Source: Bordetella parapertussis (lineage in GTDB: Bacteria; Pseudomonadota; Gammaproteobacteria; Burkholderiales; Burkholderiaceae_C). Taken from it: a stretch of 8,681 nt of DNA. This document shows positions 6,511 to 8,681 of the stretch, piece by piece (within the stretch, counting starts at the first letter, position 1; every line of letters begins with the position of its first letter). Where the stretch lies: contig CAMDJU010000108.1 of NCBI GenBank assembly GCA_945900695.1, forward strand, positions 1-8,681, read 5' to 3'. The position numbers and the translations under genes were made by a program. The notes under the pieces were generated by a model that searched no databases, was not told the origin of the DNA, and worked only from the letters and a program-made list of their open reading frames with translations.

Positions 6511-8681
6511 TTACAAACGCTCAGCCACCCAGGCCTGCACACTGGCCAAGGCCGCGTCCAAACCGGCGGGCTGCGTGCCACCGGCCATGGCCATGTCGGG
6601 CTTGCCGCCGCCCTTGCCGCCAACCTGCTGTGCCACAAAATTCACCAACTCCCCAGCTTTGACGCGGCCCATGGTGTCGGCGGTCACGCCAGCGGCGATT
6701 TGCACCTTGTCGCCGTCGACGCTGGCCAACACCACCACCGCGGTTTTGAGCTTGTCTTTGAGCTTGTCCAAGGTTTCGCGCAAGGCTTTGGCGTCGGCAC
6801 CAGGCAAACGTGCGGCCAAGAGTTGGACGCCTTTGACATCGATGGCTTGGGTGCTGAGTTCATCGCCTTGCGATGAGGCCAACTTGCCTTTGAGCGCGGC
6901 GAGTTCTTTCTCGAGGCCTTTGACTTGGTCCAGCACCTGGTGGATGCGCTGGTTCAATTCGGCCGTGGGCGTGCGCAAGCTGCCAGCGACCTCTTGCACG
7001 GTGCGCTCCAAGCCTTGCACATAGGCCAAGGCGTTGGCACCGGTGACCGCCTCCATGCGGCGCACACCAGCGGCCACGCCGCTTTCGGACACCACTTTAA
7101 AGAGGCCAATGTCGCCGGTGCGCTGCACATGGGTGCCGCCACACAGCTCGCGGCTAGAACCAATGTCGAGCACCCGCACCGTCTCGCCATATTTCTCGCC
7201 AAACAACATCATGGCGCCGGTTTTTTGCGCGGCCTCGATGTCCATCACCCGCGCTTGTGTGCTGGCGTTGGCCAAAATTTCATGGTTGACCCGCGCTTCG
7301 ATGTCGGCAATTTGCGCGTCCGTCACCGGCGCGTTGTGGGCAAAGTCAAAGCGGGTGCGCTCGTCGTTCACCAGCGAGCCTTTTTGCTGCACATGCTCGC
7401 CCAGCACCTCGCGCAAAGCCTTGTGCATCAAATGGGTGGCGCTGTGGTTGCGCACCGTGGCTGCACGCACACCTGAACGCACGGTAGCGGTCAGGGTGTC
7501 GCCCACATTCAACGTGCCTTGGGCCAAAGTGCCATGGTGGCCAAACACATCGGCCTTGATTTTTTGGGTATCGCCCACTTCAAAGCGAGCCGAGCCACAG
7601 ACCATCTCGCCCTCATCCCCCACTTGGCCGCCGCTCTCGGCGTAAAACGGGGTGGTGTCGAGCACCACCACGCCACTTTGGCCATGGTTCAAGGCCGCCA
7701 CCGACACACCATCAAAGTAGAGCGCCAAAATTTTGGCGGGGGCTTGCAGGTTCTCGTAGCCGACAAAGGCAGTAGGTGCGCCGCTGTAGTCAAGCGCCTT
7801 GTCCATCTTGAACTTGCCAGCCGCACGGGCTTGGTTTTTTTGGCGGTCCATGGCGGCATGGAAACCCGCTTCGTCGACTTGCAAGGCCCGTTCACGGCAC
7901 ACATCGTTGGTCAGGTCCAGCGGGAAGCCGTAGGTGTCGTGCAACTTGAAAGCCACCTCGCCTGGCAAGACCTTGACGCCATCGGCCAAGGCCTCGTCCA
8001 AGATGTGCATGCCGATTTCCAGCGTCTCGTAAAACCGCTCTTCCTCGGTTTTCAAAATCGCGGTGATGCGCTCGGCTTGGGCTGCCAAGCTGGGGTATGC
8101 CGCCCCCATGAGGGCGACCAAATCGGGCACCAGTTTGTGAAAGAACGGGGTTTTTTGGCCCAGCTTGTAGCCGTGCCGGATGGCGCGGCGAATGATGCGC
8201 CGCTGCACATAGCCGCGCCCCTCGTTGGAGGGCACGACACCATCGCTGACCAAAAACGCAGTGGCGCGCAAGTGGTCGGCAATCACGCGCAAAGATGGCG
8301 TGGCCAAGTCGGCACAGCCGGTTTCACGCGCTGCTGCTTTGATGAGCGTGGCGAACAAATCGATTTCGTAATTGCTGTGCACATGTTGGAGGATGGCGGC
8401 CAAACGCTCGAGGCCCATGCCGGTGTCCACGCAGGGCGCGGGCAAAGGCGTCACCGCACCCGTTTCGTCCATGTTGAACTGCATGAACACGTTGTTCCAG
8501 ATTTCGATGAAGCGGTCGCCGTCTTCCTCGGGGCTGCCGGGAGGGCCACCCGGGATGTGGTCGCCGTGGTCGTAAAAAATTTCAGAGCACGGGCCGCAAG
8601 GGCCGATGTCGGCCATCATCCAAAAGTTGTCGCTTTTGTAGCGTCCGCCTTTGTTGTCGCCAATGCGGATGATGCGGTTTT
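6511..8681 (-). CDS. alaS: Alanyl-tRNA synthetase (N-terminus outside window)
   Basis: AlaRS charges tRNA(Ala) with alanine and hydrolyses mischarged Ser- and Gly-tRNA(Ala). The 722 visible residues begin in the aminoacylation domain ([13 protein letters not shown]) and run to the natural C-terminus; comparison with the roughly 875-residue family suggests about 150 residues are missing. Visible landmarks include [14 protein letters not shown], the [15 protein letters not shown] segment and [11 protein letters not shown] of the catalytic core. The editing domain carries the zinc ligand set HSATH (codons 7432-7446) and CGGTH (codons 7129-7143), whose Cys corresponds to the E. coli editing residue Cys666. 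A coiled-coil stretch and the C-Ala domain follow, ending [14 protein letters not shown] and then ERL. No frameshift or missing motif is seen. The reading frame is open to the window edge at 8681, so the internal ATG at 8619 is not the start. A strong intrinsic terminator follows the stop. Confidence 0.98.
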   Translation of the reverse strand, partial: NRIIRIGDNKGGRYKSDNFWMMADIGPCGPCSEIFYDHGDHIPGGPPGSPEEDGDRFIEIWNNVFMQFNMDETGAVTPLPAPCVDTGMGLERLAAILQHVHSNYEIDLFATLIKAAARETGCADLATPSLRVIADHLRATAFLVSDGVVPSNEGRGYVQRRIIRRAIRHGYKLGQKTPFFHKLVPDLVALMGAAYPSLAAQAERITAILKTEEERFYETLEIGMHILDEALADGVKVLPGEVAFKLHDTYGFPLDLTNDVCRERALQVDEAGFHAAMDRQKNQARAAGKFKMDKALDYSGAPTAFVGYENLQAPAKILALYFDGVSVAALNHGQSGVVVLDTTPFYAESGGQVGDEGEMVCGSARFEVGDTQKIKADVFGHHGTLAQGTLNVGDTLTATVRSGVRAATVRNHSATHLMHKALREVLGEHVQQKGSLVNDERTRFDFAHNAPVTDAQIADIEARVNHEILANASTQARVMDIEAAQKTGAMMLFGEKYGETVRVLDIGSSRELCGGTHVQRTGDIGLFKVVSESGVAAGVRRMEAVTGANALAYVQGLERTVQEVAGSLRTPTAELNQRIHQVLDQVKGLEKELAALKGKLASSQGDELSTQAIDVKGVQLLAARLPGADAKALRETLDKLKDKLKTAVVVLASVDGDKVQIAAGVTADTMGRVKAGELVNFVAQQVGGKGGGKPDMAMAGGTQPAGLDAALASVQAWVAERL

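Noticed and set aside
8619..8619. ATG at 8619 as the alaS start
   Set aside because: The conserved AlaRS sequence continues in frame upstream to the window edge, so the gene is cut by the window rather than starting here.

Overview
The window looks like chromosomal DNA from a betaproteobacterium, most likely Burkholderiales and probably Comamonadaceae. This rests on the GC-rich coding sequence, the gene families present and the TAGAAT-type -10 element; it is a judgement from sequence alone, with no database search. Nine protein genes are supported, two of them cut by the window edges. There are no rRNA or tRNA genes, insertion sequences or CRISPR arrays.

Left part (1-3384): a metal-site-containing pirin (minus strand, C-terminus outside the window) is divergent from a YhaJ-like LysR regulator. 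The gap between them carries a perfect 6+6 bp inverted repeat, a good operator candidate. The regulator is followed 9 nt later by a renalase-like FAD oxidoreductase, which overlaps gluQ (glutamyl-Q tRNA(Asp) synthetase) by an ATGA. The three genes look like one operon that joins a redox or aromatic-type regulator to a tRNA-modifying enzyme.

Middle part (3385-5666): after a 132-nt gap come trmB (tRNA m7G46 methyltransferase) and a two-domain chrA (chromate-type transporter), again coupled by an ATGA overlap. trmB has a TAGAAT -10 box so close to its start codon that its mRNA may be almost leaderless.

Right part (5667-8681), all on the minus strand: alaS (alanyl-tRNA synthetase, N-terminus outside the window) ends in a strong intrinsic terminator. 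It is followed by a self-contained mazE-mazF-type toxin-antitoxin pair with a near-consensus sigma70 promoter and a dyad over its -10 box. The toxin gene converges on chrA with only 7 nt between stop codons.

Most of the window is ordinary housekeeping sequence. The points most worth a second look are the MazF-type toxin with His in place of the usual catalytic Arg, the compact regulatory region of the toxin-antitoxin pair, the divergent operator between the pirin and LysR genes, and the mixed LysR/FAD oxidoreductase/GluQ operon. I found no clear evidence of a wholly new system.
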